From positions 1,263,501-1,327,500 of the forward strand of contig NZ_CP106753.1 in the NCBI RefSeq assembly GCF_025642115.1: a DNA stretch of 64,000 bases. The letters run 5' to 3'. Made by a program: the position numbers and the translations under genes. Source of the DNA: Chitiniphilus purpureus (lineage in GTDB: Bacteria > Pseudomonadota > Gammaproteobacteria > Burkholderiales > Chitinibacteraceae). This document shows positions 18,217-26,767 of this stretch, one piece after another. Under the pieces are notes generated by a model, which did not search any database, had not been told where the DNA came from, and worked only from the letters and a program-made list of their open reading frames with translations. Within the stretch, counting starts at the first letter, position 1, and the number at the start of each line of letters is the position of its first letter.

Positions 18217-19271
18217 GCCGACTCCACGCCGAACTCAGCGGCATTGAAGGCGGCCTCCGTCCACTGCACGTTGCCGTTCGGGTTGCGCTCGAACAGCGTG
18301 CTCTGCCATGCCAGTTGTTCTTGCAAAATGATGTCGGTGCTGACGGCGCTTTGTGCACCACTGACCACGAGGCCTTTGACCTTCCCCAGACCGGCGTCGG
18401 TCTTGCGGGCCAGCATCGTGAGCTGGACGCCGTAGATGGCGGGCGTGGCCATCACCGGCAACGGCTCGACATCGAAGGACTGGCGCAACCCCACGTTCGG
18501 CGCATTGATCGCCGTAGCTTCGTCCTCGTCGCTCACGGCTTCCCATGCGGCGGTACCGACCGGGCTGGCCGTCCACTGGTTCAGGCTGCCATCGGCCTGT
18601 GCCTGCAAGGCATCGACGCGCACATCACCGAGAAAGGTGTTGTTGATCGTGCCGCTGGTATCGGCGATGTAGAAGTCGTCGACGTCGATGGTGAGCGGGC
18701 AGTTTTGGCCAGGCACGGCACCCACGAATGCCGTGAGCAGTTGGCCACCGCCCTGGATGGTGTTCTGCGCTGTCATCTGGATGGCCAGGATGCCGTTGAT
18801 GCGTACTGACAGAATGCCGTTGCTGGTGCCCTGCGTGACCTGCAACTCGATGTAGTGCCAGCCGCGCGCCGGAGCGCTGGCAACTGAGACAGAGATCAAC
18901 TGGTCATAGCCGTATTGCCAGCGGTAGAGCTTGAGCCGACCGTCCTCGCCGATTTTCACGAGATGCGCGACCTGCGAGTTGGCATCGCGCACGCCCAGCA
19001 GCAGTGGCTCGGTGTAGGTGTTTTGGTACGGCACCACGCGAATGGCCGCCCCGACGATCAGGCTGGTCTTGGTGGCGTCGAGGTTCTTGACGTAGCCACC
19101 CCCCGAACCTTCCGGCAAACGCAGGGCATAGGAGGACGGGCGACGGCCATTGATACGGGTGGCCTGCGGCGACAGATACGCCGCCTTGCCACGCGCAAGC
19201 CACGGATCGCCAAAGCTGTCCACGGCTTGCGGGTCGTAGTGGTCGAAACCGTCGATGAACAGAAGTGCCAT
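18213..19271 (-). CDS. Phage tail protein with LamG/concanavalin-like fold
   Basis: 352 residues that open with ALLFIDGFDHY and continue as beta strands (ATKTSLIVGAAIRV, GWHYIELQV, LSVRINGILA) in the order of a LamG/jelly-roll domain of about 200 residues, ending in TIDVDDFYIADT. Such proteins sit at the tail tip and may bind carbohydrate. The C-terminal third is a separate beta-rich domain. No signal peptide. Downstream of the tape measure gene with an 18-bp gap. Confidence 0.7.
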   Translation of the reverse strand: MALLFIDGFDHYDPQAVDSFGDPWLARGKAAYLSPQATRINGRRPSSYALRLPEGSGGGYVKNLDATKTSLIVGAAIRVVPYQNTYTEPLLLGVRDANSQVAHLVKIGEDGRLKLYRWQYGYDQLISVSVASAPARGWHYIELQVTQGTSNGILSVRINGILAIQMTAQNTIQGGGQLLTAFVGAVPGQNCPLTIDVDDFYIADTSGTINNTFLGDVRVDALQAQADGSLNQWTASPVGTAAWEAVSDEDEATAINAPNVGLRQSFDVEPLPVMATPAIYGVQLTMLARKTDAGLGKVKGLVVSGAQSAVSTDIILQEQLAWQSTLFERNPNGNVQWTEAAFNAAEFGVESA

Positions 19272-19289
19272 TGGACTTTCCCCTGAAAT

Positions 19290-21995
19290 TCAGCCTTGCA
19301 GCGCCGCACGGATGGCCCGTGCATTGCGCCCGATGATGTTGACGATGACTTTCTCTCCGGCAGGCGACTGCAGGTGGTCGTGGGTCACACCCGGATCGAC
19401 CGCGTTGACGATGCGCACCGCCTGATTCATCTGCGGCTGCGCGGGCGGCACTTTCACCTCTGGTACCAGTCCGCCCGCTGCGAAGGCCAAGTCGCCACCC
19501 TTGAAACGTGGGCCTGCCGACAAACCGTTGAGCGAATCGAGGAAGGCCACACCGAGCTGGCGCACGGCGGCCGCCCGCATCACGTACTCGCCTGCGGACA
19601 GACGCGCCGGGATCGAATCCGAGGTGGCGCTGCCCGGCCCGGAGACCAGACCACCGCCCGCAAACTTCTTGATGCCACCCAAGAGCGCCATCACAGCGGC
19701 GACCATGGCTACCATCGCGGCTACCGCGAGTGCCGGGCCAACGTAGGGAATGGAAGCCTGCGACGCCGCCGCCCCGGCTCCCGCCTTGGCTGCATCCATC
19801 GACACCACGGCGGTGGTTTCGGTGGTCTTTTGGGCGACCTTGGCGGCGCTGGCCGCCGCATCGACGGTCTGCTCTTGCTGGATGAAACCGAGCTTGAGCG
19901 CCAGCATCCGCGCCTGCATGGCGATCCACTGCTGGAACGGCTGGATCACGATCTGCTGCAGGAAGGCGTCGGACACCTGCTGGAAGATGCTCGCCAAGGC
20001 ACTGCGCCAGGTCTGCGCGCCGGTGATCATCCCGTTGAGCGCACCGCCAAAACTCTCGCCGATGCGATTCCACAGCGGGGCCATTTCATCGACCGTGAGG
20101 CGGGTACGATCCAGCTCGTTGCGCCACGCCTGCACGCGAATCACCGCATCCGGCCCGATGGCCTGCGCGGCTTGCTGCATGGTCGGCAAGAGGCGCTCCA
20201 TCTCGGTGGCCGATTGCTGTTGCAGGGTCACGATCTGCTGGCGAGCCTGTGCTTCGGTCAGCAGCCCAGCCTGCTGCTGGGTCTGAATGGTCTCCTGCGC
20301 ATTACGCAGACGCTCAGTGACTTGCCGCCACTGAGTTTCAAGCGCAGCCAGATTAGCCTGTGCAGCCTTCACATTGATGAGCCGATCAACGAGCGACACG
20401 CCATCGGCATCGCTTTCTGCCGCCAGTCGCGCACGCAGATCCCGGTAACTGCGCTCAATGGCAGCTTGCCGGTCGGCATCAGTGGCCGTGCCGGTGATCT
20501 GCGCCAGTTCCTCACGCGCCTGCGCCAAGGCATCGGCCAGCTCACGCTCGGCTTGCGCGGCCTTACGCGCATTTGCCTGCTCGATGTCCGTGCGCCGATT
20601 GTTGAGCGTGATGAGGTCGGCTTCCGACTTGGCCACTTCGGCCTTGGCACGCAGGCGGTCGTTTTCCGATTTGCCCGTGGCGGCGACTTGCTGACTGCGG
20701 GCCAGCTCCTGCTGCTTGCGGGCAATCTCGGCATCGACCTCGCGCTGTTCGAGGGCAGTTTTCTGCGTGTAGTAGTCGCGCACCGAGACCAGACGGTCTT
20801 CGAGTGCGGCATCCAGCGCGGTTTGTTGCCGGGACAGCCCGTCCTTGAGCAGCGCGAACTCAGCGTCCAGCTGCGCTTTCATCAGCGTGGTTTGTGCGCC
20901 GGTCGTATCCTGCGCTGGCTTGACGGCTTTGGGCTTGGTCAGGCGTTGCAGCAGTTCCGGATCAGCCTGGATCTTAGGTGCCTTGACCTCGATGGGCTTG
21001 GGGTCGAAAAGGCTGTCACGGAAGGACGCCAGTTCATCCAGCCGTTTGACCAGATTGCCTTTGAGGTCGGCAATGATGGCCTTGGCCCCTTCGGTGTTGC
21101 CCTTGAGCGCTTCCACAGCGGCGGCGACACCCGCGCCAATGGCTTCGCCCAAGGCGACGAATGCCTTGCCGACGGTGGCGGCACCGAGGGCCAGGGTCTT
21201 TAGCACCAGCACCACGCCATCGAGGATCACGCGCAGCGTGCCGCCTTGCTTGGCCGACTCGACCATGCCACCGGCCATATCGTTCAGGGCGGGTAGCAAG
21301 GACGCGATGATCTGGTTGCCGATGCTGGTGGTGGCCAGTTTCAGCTTGTCGAGCGCATCGTTAAAGTTGCCCGCCTGCGCTGCAGTCTCACTACTCATCT
21401 GCACACCGAGCGCCTGCATCTCGGAGGCGAGCTCATTGATGCCGTCGCGCCCCTGATTCAGGAACGGGATCAGCTCGGCTCCTGACTTGCCGAACAGTTG
21501 CACGGCCAGCGCGGTTTTCTCCGCGCCATCGGGCATGGCCTTGAAGCGCTCGGCCAGATCGAGCAGCACCTGATCGGTGGCGCGCAGGGTGCCGTCCTGG
21601 TTCTTGAACTCGACACCCACGGCGGAGAATCCGCGCGCGGCATCTTCCGACCCGGTCGCGGCTTCCAGCATCGTGGTGGACAGCTTGCGCAGCCCCTTCT
21701 CGAACGATTCGCCGGACACACCTGACTGCTCGGCTGCCGGTTTCCATACCGACAGGGTCTCGACGCTGACACCGACACGTTGCGACATCTCGTCCAGCGC
21801 GTCGCCAGTGTCGATGGCCGATTTCACCATCGCGGTCAGACCGGCCACGGAGACGGCCACCCCGAGGTTGGCCAGCACGCCGTTGACGCTCTTGGCGGTG
21901 TCGGTCAGGCCACCAAGGCCCCGCTTGATCGAGTCGAAAGCGGTCTTGGTCTGGTCGACGGCACTGATCAGGATTTGGGCACGATTGCTTGCCAT
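19290..21995 (-). CDS. Tape measure protein
   Basis: Sets tail length and is passed through the tail tube during infection. 901 residues: an N-terminal segment with TKTAFDSIKRGLGGL typical of tape measures, a hydrophobic stretch near 240-290, long heptad-rich helices (about 370-640) and a Gly/Ala-rich membrane-like segment near 750-775 followed by GLVSGPGSATSDSIPARLS, a common C-terminal tape measure motif. At about 1.5 angstrom per residue the tail would be roughly 135 nm. The start shares one base with the preceding gene's stop. Confidence 0.92.
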   Translation of the reverse strand: MASNRAQILISAVDQTKTAFDSIKRGLGGLTDTAKSVNGVLANLGVAVSVAGLTAMVKSAIDTGDALDEMSQRVGVSVETLSVWKPAAEQSGVSGESFEKGLRKLSTTMLEAATGSEDAARGFSAVGVEFKNQDGTLRATDQVLLDLAERFKAMPDGAEKTALAVQLFGKSGAELIPFLNQGRDGINELASEMQALGVQMSSETAAQAGNFNDALDKLKLATTSIGNQIIASLLPALNDMAGGMVESAKQGGTLRVILDGVVLVLKTLALGAATVGKAFVALGEAIGAGVAAAVEALKGNTEGAKAIIADLKGNLVKRLDELASFRDSLFDPKPIEVKAPKIQADPELLQRLTKPKAVKPAQDTTGAQTTLMKAQLDAEFALLKDGLSRQQTALDAALEDRLVSVRDYYTQKTALEQREVDAEIARKQQELARSQQVAATGKSENDRLRAKAEVAKSEADLITLNNRRTDIEQANARKAAQAERELADALAQAREELAQITGTATDADRQAAIERSYRDLRARLAAESDADGVSLVDRLINVKAAQANLAALETQWRQVTERLRNAQETIQTQQQAGLLTEAQARQQIVTLQQQSATEMERLLPTMQQAAQAIGPDAVIRVQAWRNELDRTRLTVDEMAPLWNRIGESFGGALNGMITGAQTWRSALASIFQQVSDAFLQQIVIQPFQQWIAMQARMLALKLGFIQQEQTVDAAASAAKVAQKTTETTAVVSMDAAKAGAGAAASQASIPYVGPALAVAAMVAMVAAVMALLGGIKKFAGGGLVSGPGSATSDSIPARLSAGEYVMRAAAVRQLGVAFLDSLNGLSAGPRFKGGDLAFAAGGLVPEVKVPPAQPQMNQAVRIVNAVDPGVTHDHLQSPAGEKVIVNIIGRNARAIRAALQG

Positions 21996-22636
21996 CAGAC
22001 TTTGTCCAGTTCTTGTTGAATCGCCCGCGCCAAGGCAGGCAGTGCGCGTTGCACGCCACCCGCCAGATTTAGTCGTCGTTTGAGATCGACGCGCTTGACC
22101 AGCACGGCGATGGGAATCTCCTGGCCACGCTTGATCTGCTTGGCCCCGGTACGACCACGCTCAGCGCGCTTGAAGCGGTTGAGTTGCGATGCGTTCTCTT
22201 TGATGTTCTCGGCCATCAGCAGCACGCGACCGTTCTTCTCGATGAAGAAGGCATTGCCCGAGCGCATCAGGCCGTCAATGACCGCCTTGAAGCGCTTGGG
22301 GCCGATGCGCCCGGGCAGCAGCGGTATCAGCAAATTGCCGCTCGCCGTGCCGCCTTTTTCATGCAGACCGAGCCAGGGAATCTTGCTGCCCACCAGCAGG
22401 GCGGGCAGCAGTTCGGGCTTCTTGTCGAACACCTTCACGCCCATCGAGGAGATGAAGCTGTTGCGCTTGACGGTGAAGGCACTGCGCATCTCGGATCGCG
22501 CCGCGTCACGCACTTCACGCCCACCGGACTGCATGCCCTTGGCGACGGCGGTGTGGATGGCGCGACGCCGCTCGGTGCTCCACGCCGCCAACTGGCGCGG
22601 GTCCAGCAAGCCGGTGGTGGTGAGCGAGAGACGCAT
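21995..22636 (-). CDS. Minor tail / tail-assembly protein, family uncertain (DUF6441-like)
   Basis: 213 residues, strongly basic, without transmembrane segments. It lies between the tail chaperone pair and the tape measure gene. The core with KVKVFDKKPELLPALLVGS and NAFFIEKNGRVLL resembles phage proteins annotated DUF6441; position suggests a tail-tube or tape-measure assembly function. Stop and start overlap the tape measure gene (TGATG). Confidence 0.6.
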   Translation of the reverse strand: MRLSLTTTGLLDPRQLAAWSTERRRAIHTAVAKGMQSGGREVRDAARSEMRSAFTVKRNSFISSMGVKVFDKKPELLPALLVGSKIPWLGLHEKGGTASGNLLIPLLPGRIGPKRFKAVIDGLMRSGNAFFIEKNGRVLLMAENIKENASQLNRFKRAERGRTGAKQIKRGQEIPIAVLVKRVDLKRRLNLAGGVQRALPALARAIQQELDKV

Positions 22637-22639
22637 GGG

Positions 22640-23226
22640 TTAGTCCTTCAGAAGATCGCGTTGCAGTTGTTCGATGCCACGCTTCTCGCCCTGGGCAGCC
22701 ACGGCATGGATGCCGAGCAACTGGGCAAGTTGCTGCCGTTCGATCTGGCCGTCGGCATCCAGGAAGGCTTGCGCCTGCGTGAGCGTGTAGGCCATCACGT
22801 CGCCCAGGCGGTGACCGGCGCGGATCAGGCGTGCGACGGCAGCGTCCCACCCGAGTTCGTCAGTGAGCTCAGCGTCGGTGCGAGTCGCTGGGCTGCGCCT
22901 TGCACTGCCGGAACGACGTGCGCCACGAAAAAATCCGCGTTCACCTCGAACACGGCGGCGGCCAGTTGCACGGCGTCCTCCAGCGACAGGTCGTTTATCC
23001 ACGCGCGTTCACGCCGGGTGGTGATCGCCAGCAAATCCAGCACGGCATCGCCGTGCCGTCCCAGCAGCGCCATCCAGTCCGGATCACTGGTGATTTCCTC
23101 GGCCAGCGGGCGCACCACGGCCAGCAGGCGTGGCAACTCACCCAGCCGGATCGGCGTCAGTTCCAGCGCAGTGCCGGACAGCGTCACGACCACAGGCTCA
23201 GGGGGGAAGGTCTTGAAGCCGTCCAT
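22640..23226 (-). CDS. Tail assembly chaperone, -1 frameshift fusion product (gpGT-like)
   Basis: Predicted 195-residue product made when ribosomes slip -1 at T TTT TTC (22933-22927) in the shorter chaperone frame and continue to the TAA at 22640-22642. After the slip the reading continues RGARRSGSARRSPATRTDAE and a helical T-like domain ending RDLLKD. The second frame has no convincing start of its own, and the offset is exactly -1 relative to the first. In lambda the equivalent gpGT recruits tail tube protein to the tape measure; location just upstream of the tape-measure region agrees. Confidence 0.85.
22825..23226 (-). CDS. Tail assembly chaperone, unshifted form (gpG-like)
   Basis: 133 residues from ATG at 23226 (an in-frame GTG lies one codon earlier). 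It reads MDGFKTFPPEPVVVTLSG, a small beta start followed by helices, as in other G-type chaperones. The start overlaps the tail tube gene's stop by one base. The slippery heptamer T TTT TTC lies after residue 98; termination at 22825 gives the short, major form. Alpha-helical, soluble, no enzymatic motif. Confidence 0.82.
   Translation of the reverse strand: MDGFKTFPPEPVVVTLSGTALELTPIRLGELPRLLAVVRPLAEEITSDPDWMALLGRHGDAVLDLLAITTRRERAWINDLSLEDAVQLAAAVFEVNADFFVAHVVPAVQGAAQRLAPTLSSLTNSGGTLPSHA
22927..22933 (-). other. Programmed -1 ribosomal frameshift site
   Basis: On the coding (minus) strand the codons are GAT TTT TTC, giving the perfect X XXY YYZ heptamer T TTT TTC. Both slipped tRNAs re-pair fully. 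It lies about 100 nt before the zero-frame stop, and the -1 frame stays open to 22640. Known for the G/GT region of lambda-like tails. Confidence 0.88.
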
Positions 23227-23978
23227 CACAGCAGCACCAGACGTCCGAACTGACCGAGATCACCGCCGACTGGCTTGGTCAGATCCGCCAGTACCTGGCC
23301 CGACAGCTCGAACTTCAGCAGTTCGTCCGTGATGATCGAGAGTTCCTTGGCTGGATTGATGGCCACGCGGTACAGGTCGATCACTACCTCGCGGTTGCCG
23401 TCGGCGGTGTTGAGCCCCTCGAAGCGAATCCAGCGCTCGGGCAAGGGCTGGGTGAACATCGCCGTGCTCTGCGCCGCGCCATAGGCGTAATCGACGGTGA
23501 ACGGCTCGGTGTAGGGGCCGCCCGACGTGGCATCCAGCACCACCAGTGAACCGTGCTTGGCATTGACGCTGTACTGGCTGGCCGGGAGCGTCTTTGGCGT
23601 GGCATCTGAGTCCTGGATCTGCACCGCCGACACGTTTTGCATGGTCAACGGATACAGACTGCCCGGGGTGACAGGGTTGGGCAGTAGTTCGCCAGTTACC
23701 GCGCCGGGGGTGATCGTGGTCGTGGTGCCGTAGAGCGCGAGCGCCAAGTTGGTAGCGATCAGCTCTTCCAACGTGCAGGCGAACTCGCCTTTCTTGGTCT
23801 TGATGAGCTGGAGGTCAGTCAGGCGCTGACCCGACTGCGCTTCCTGGTGCTCGATGGTGTCCACCGACAGCGACACCTTCAGCTCGGGCACGTTGCCGAC
23901 GAAGGTCAGTCCAGCTGGATTGCCGAGGTCATCGCGTGCGCCGATGTAGACGCGGCCTTGTCCGGAAAAGTAAGCCAT
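23226..23978 (-). CDS. Major tail tube protein
   Basis: 250 residues, beta-rich, without Cys pairs or membrane segments. Features typical of siphovirus tube proteins: start AYFSGQGRVYIGARD, the strand pair VPELKVSLSVDTIEH, and YGAAQSTAMFTQPLPERWIRFEG followed by a C-terminal FELSGQVLAD. It sits between the tail terminator genes and the chaperone pair, the classical place. A small Pro/Ser domain could be surface decoration. Its stop overlaps the chaperone start by one base. Confidence 0.85.
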   Translation of the reverse strand: MAYFSGQGRVYIGARDDLGNPAGLTFVGNVPELKVSLSVDTIEHQEAQSGQRLTDLQLIKTKKGEFACTLEELIATNLALALYGTTTTITPGAVTGELLPNPVTPGSLYPLTMQNVSAVQIQDSDATPKTLPASQYSVNAKHGSLVVLDATSGGPYTEPFTVDYAYGAAQSTAMFTQPLPERWIRFEGLNTADGNREVVIDLYRVAINPAKELSIITDELLKFELSGQVLADLTKPVGGDLGQFGRLVLL

Positions 23979-23980
23979 GT

Positions 23981-24193
23981 TCAGTCTCCTTGGGTGGCTG
24001 CAGTTGTGGAAACACCGGGCGTGGCATCACGGCGGGTGGGTTTGGAATCGGTGGCGGGGATGGCCGCTTTGGCCGTGCCTTGTGCGATCAGCCAACGGGC
24101 ACTGGCGTCATTCAGATCAAGGCGATCACCCACGGCGAGGCGCTTGCCTGCGTGGGTATGGGGTTTCAGTAGTTCGATGGAGAGATTTGGCAT
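23981..24193 (-). CDS. Small phage protein (DUF7210-like)
   Basis: 70 residues. Core LLKPHTHAGKRLAVGDRLDL and ARWLIAQG match a short family (DUF7210) usually found beside tail tube genes. The open frame extends upstream, but ATG at 24193 gives the family start and leaves a normal 7-bp gap to the upstream gene. Lies 2 bp upstream of the tail tube gene. Function unknown. Confidence 0.65.
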   Translation of the reverse strand: MPNLSIELLKPHTHAGKRLAVGDRLDLNDASARWLIAQGTAKAAIPATDSKPTRRDATPGVSTTAATQGD

Positions 24194-24200
24194 AAGGGGT

Positions 24201-24626
24201 TCATCCTGTTTGGGTGAGATCAATGGCGTGGGTGCGGTAGCGGATTTCGTAGCGGGCGGGCAGCGCGACGGCACCGGAGTCGGCGTCGTCGAACTCCCAT
24301 TCGCAGTCGATCTCGCGCACTGCGATGGCCAGACCGCCCAGATTCGGGTCGGCGAGCATTGCCGCGTGGGCCGCGACCAGCGCCTGGTCGGCGACATCGA
24401 AGGCATCCGCACCGCGTGCCACCACGGCAAGCCGGACGATCAGCATCCGGTCGACCAGGTGGTTGGCGTGGGCGGTAATGCTGTCGCCATCGACGAACAG
24501 CAGCAGCGCTGGACTGGCCTCGCGGGTGACCGGCACGGCAGGCATGCGCAGCACCGGTGTCGGGCCAATCGCAGATGCCAGGCGCGTGACGATCTCCCGC
24601 AAGGCGCGCTCGCGGACGGAGTTCAT
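24201..24626 (-). CDS. Probable tail terminator / neck protein
   Basis: 141 residues from ATG at 24626, which has GGAACTCCCC just upstream. Helix-strand pattern with MLIVRLAVVARG and CEWEFDD resembles tail terminator proteins (lambda gpU-type), which cap the tube and bind the head. The assignment rests on fold pattern and place between the head-tail joining protein and the tube protein. Confidence 0.6.
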   Translation of the reverse strand: MNSVRERALREIVTRLASAIGPTPVLRMPAVPVTREASPALLLFVDGDSITAHANHLVDRMLIVRLAVVARGADAFDVADQALVAAHAAMLADPNLGGLAIAVREIDCEWEFDDADSGAVALPARYEIRYRTHAIDLTQTG

Positions 24627-24636
24627 GGGGAGTTCC

Positions 24637-24915
24637 TCAGAGTTGGGAGAGCGAGGCGCGACGCTCGGTACCGTCGCCAATGGCACGCACGTCGCGCACC
24701 TGAAAGGTGTTGCCTGCCACCTCGACCGTGTCCCCGACTGCCAGCGTCAGCCAGGACGCCGGGTAGTCGATCTGGTAGTCCCGCGACAGTGCAAAACCAT
24801 CCAGCACGGTTTCGTCTGGGGCACGGAAGGCGCATTGCACGGTGGTGCCCGCCACCGTGACGGCGGTCAGGAGTCCGGCATTGCGGGCCGCTTCGTACAG
24901 CGTCGCGACATCCAT
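24637..24915 (-). CDS. Head-tail joining protein (gpFII-like)
   Basis: 92 residues starting MDVATLYEAARNAGLL and containing a small beta barrel pattern (DETVLDGFALSRDYQIDYPASWLTL then GDTVEVAGNTFQVRDVR). Size and place, directly after the gpE-type capsid gene, match the lambda FII connector. ATG at 24915 shares one base with the capsid stop. The longer open frame overlapping the capsid gene is not used. Confidence 0.7.
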   Translation of the reverse strand: MDVATLYEAARNAGLLTAVTVAGTTVQCAFRAPDETVLDGFALSRDYQIDYPASWLTLAVGDTVEVAGNTFQVRDVRAIGDGTERRASLSQL

Positions 24916-25937
24916 CAGGCTGCAACGAGCTTGATCAGCACGCCCGGGCGGTGGCACATCGGCAGCGGGTTCGACTGCGTGTGCAGATCGGTGCCCCGGT
25001 CGAACTTGCGCGGCTCCTGCTTGGCATACAACGGCTGGCCGATGGTATTCACGGTCTCGTTGAAGTCCGCAGGCGCGAAGTACGTGGCGAAGGTATCCAC
25101 CGTGCCGACCGGGAAGGCATGGGCTTCCCCTGCGGCAATGAAGCGGCGCGACCCCAGCGTGCCGTCGGCCTGCACAAAGGACGCCTGGCCACGGTATTCC
25201 TCGAAGGTGATGCCGCTGTAGCTGAAGCCCGAGCGCATGTCGTTGATCAGCACTGCGCCCTGCTGCCAGTTCTGGTAGGCGGTCTTGACCTCCTTGTGGG
25301 TGGTCAGCGCCCGGAAGAACTCGGTCGAGCACAGCACATGCACACCGGTCGAGAACTCGCCGGTGAGTCCATCTTCCATGAGCCCCAGCAGTTCCAGGCA
25401 GGCAGTCTTGATTTGCCCGTTGTCGGCCGCCGTCGAAAACTCGAAGGACACCGATTGCGCAGTGATGTCGAACTCGTCGAACAGATCGACGAGCTCACTG
25501 CCATCAGCGTCGAGAATCTTGCCCTTGAGCGCCCCCATGCGCAGATGCTCCAGAGTGATCGCGTGCTTGTTGCGCATGGTCTCCAGATGGCGGGCCATGA
25601 CACCGCCGATGGCTTCCATTTCGGTTTCGGAACCGAAGGCGCGCAGTCCTTGGACTTCCTCTGGCAGCACCACGTCGTCGTGGGGGATGTGCGGGATCAC
25701 GAAGGAGCGCAGGTTGCGCTTGCCACGTTCACCCACCGTGCCGGGCGAACCGGGCGCGCGGGTGGGCAGCAGGTTCAGACGACCGGCGTACTCCTCGACG
25801 ATGATCTGCCGGGTGCGCACCGGCTTGGCCGGGAACAGGTTGAGTTGCTCCAGCCGCCCATAGCGATTGGGCAGGAGGTTGATGGCGGCCGTCAGGCTGG
25901 CCATCGAGAAGCCGGGGTTTTCAAAAGGGTTCTGCAT
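24915..25937 (-). CDS. Major capsid protein (lambda gpE family)
   Basis: Main shell protein, 340 residues, HK97 fold of the gpE type. Recognised from the opening with LTAAINLLPNRYGRLEQLNLF, the FVIPHIPHDDVVLPEEV block and the C-terminal region with LPMCHRPGVLIKLVAA. The E-type proteins need no N-terminal delta domain because a separate scaffold is made (see the nested gene at 26393-26767). The start ATG has CTGGAGA 8 bp upstream, just after a hairpin. Confidence 0.92.
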   Translation of the reverse strand: MQNPFENPGFSMASLTAAINLLPNRYGRLEQLNLFPAKPVRTRQIIVEEYAGRLNLLPTRAPGSPGTVGERGKRNLRSFVIPHIPHDDVVLPEEVQGLRAFGSETEMEAIGGVMARHLETMRNKHAITLEHLRMGALKGKILDADGSELVDLFDEFDITAQSVSFEFSTAADNGQIKTACLELLGLMEDGLTGEFSTGVHVLCSTEFFRALTTHKEVKTAYQNWQQGAVLINDMRSGFSYSGITFEEYRGQASFVQADGTLGSRRFIAAGEAHAFPVGTVDTFATYFAPADFNETVNTIGQPLYAKQEPRKFDRGTDLHTQSNPLPMCHRPGVLIKLVAA

Positions 25938-25957
25938 TTGGGATCTCCAGAAATGAC

Positions 25958-25980
25958 GAAACCCGCCAGCGGCGGGTTTT
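25958..25980 (-). terminator. Hairpin between decoration and capsid genes
   Basis: Arms AAACCCGCC and GGCGGGTTT, 3-base loop. On the plus strand it ends in TTTT; on the minus strand it is followed by CGTCATTTCTGGAGA, which doubles as the capsid ribosome binding site. May set the mRNA 5' end or partly terminate, raising capsid synthesis relative to neighbours. Confidence 0.5.
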
Positions 25981-26011
25981 GGGGGGAGTGAAACGGAGCG
26001 TTGGAAGTGGG

Positions 26012-26389
26012 TCAGGCGCTATCGCGGGCCAGGACTCCACGTTCTGCGAGTTGCTTGATGGCAGCAGCTTTATGCGCCGTGCTGATGCTGGTCGGCCAGA
26101 CCAATGCGCCGCGCGCGACGATGGCGTGGCGGGCGATCAGGATCGCATCCTCACGGTCGATCAGCGTCGCATCGACGTCATTGCCGAGCACGCCAACGGC
26201 GGTTTCCGTGCCGTCCGAGGCGCTCGGGTCGAGGGCCTTGAGTTTGGCGGTAGCCGTTTCGCGGCCCACCACGGTGCCCAGCGACAGGTTCTGCGCGGCC
26301 GCGACGGTGTCCTGGTCACGCGAGTAGAGATTCGGCGCTTCGTACTTCAACAGGTCGCCGAGATTCTTGGGTTGAGAGACAGTGGGCAT
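26012..26389 (-). CDS. Head decoration protein (lambda gpD family)
   Basis: 125 residues; stabilises the expanded capsid as trimers at three-fold sites. The N-terminal GDLLKYEAPNLYSRDQ and LSLGTVVGRET, and the C-terminal block with GNDVDATLIDREDAILIARHAIV, are characteristic of the HDPD/gpD family. Position between the protease/scaffold gene and capsid gene is identical to lambda C-Nu3-D-E. RBS AAGGAGTAAG precedes ATG. Confidence 0.9.
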   Translation of the reverse strand: MPTVSQPKNLGDLLKYEAPNLYSRDQDTVAAAQNLSLGTVVGRETATAKLKALDPSASDGTETAVGVLGNDVDATLIDREDAILIARHAIVARGALVWPTSISTAHKAAAIKQLAERGVLARDSA

Positions 26390-26392
26390 GGC

Positions 26393-26767
26393 TTACTCCT
26401 TGGCGGTGAGCTTCTTGACGGCAGCGACCACCGGACTGTTTTCCGGGTGCTGGCTGGTTCCTGCATCGGCGGTGATACGCGAGGCGATTTCGGGTTGGTC
26501 GGCACGGGCGTCGAGCAAGGCGCGGCGCACCTGCGCTTCCGAGAAGCCTGCTGCGAGGAATTCCGCCGTGCGTTGGGATTGGCCCGCGATCAGGCACATC
26601 TCTGCAATGGCCTGAGCTTGGCCGCGCCCGCTGGCGAACGACTGCGCCAGTGCGGCTTGGGCGGCAGGCGTCGGTTGCGAATCGCTGTCGGTCTGCGGCT
26701 GGTCGCCCTGTGGGTCGGTGTCGGCCGGATCGCTCGGGTTTTCGTGGTCGTCTTTGGGGTCGGTCAT
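26393..26767 (-). CDS. Nested capsid scaffolding protein (Nu3-like)
   Basis: An in-frame ATG at 26767, residue 312 of the protease, has CTGGAGA with ideal 6-bp spacing directly upstream. Translation from here yields a 124-residue acidic, Asp/Gln/Ser-rich N-terminus (TDPKDDHENPSD) followed by a helical body, as expected for a scaffold. The same arrangement, a scaffold nested in the protease gene, is established for lambda C/Nu3. Confidence 0.8.
   Translation of the reverse strand: MTDPKDDHENPSDPADTDPQGDQPQTDSDSQPTPAAQAALAQSFASGRGQAQAIAEMCLIAGQSQRTAEFLAAGFSEAQVRRALLDARADQPEIASRITADAGTSQHPENSPVVAAVKKLTAKE

Noticed and set aside
19296..21203. Plus-strand open frame of 635 codons opposite the tape measure gene.
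   Set aside because: Low-complexity Arg/His/Gly-rich translation antisense to a well-supported gene; typical GC-rich shadow.
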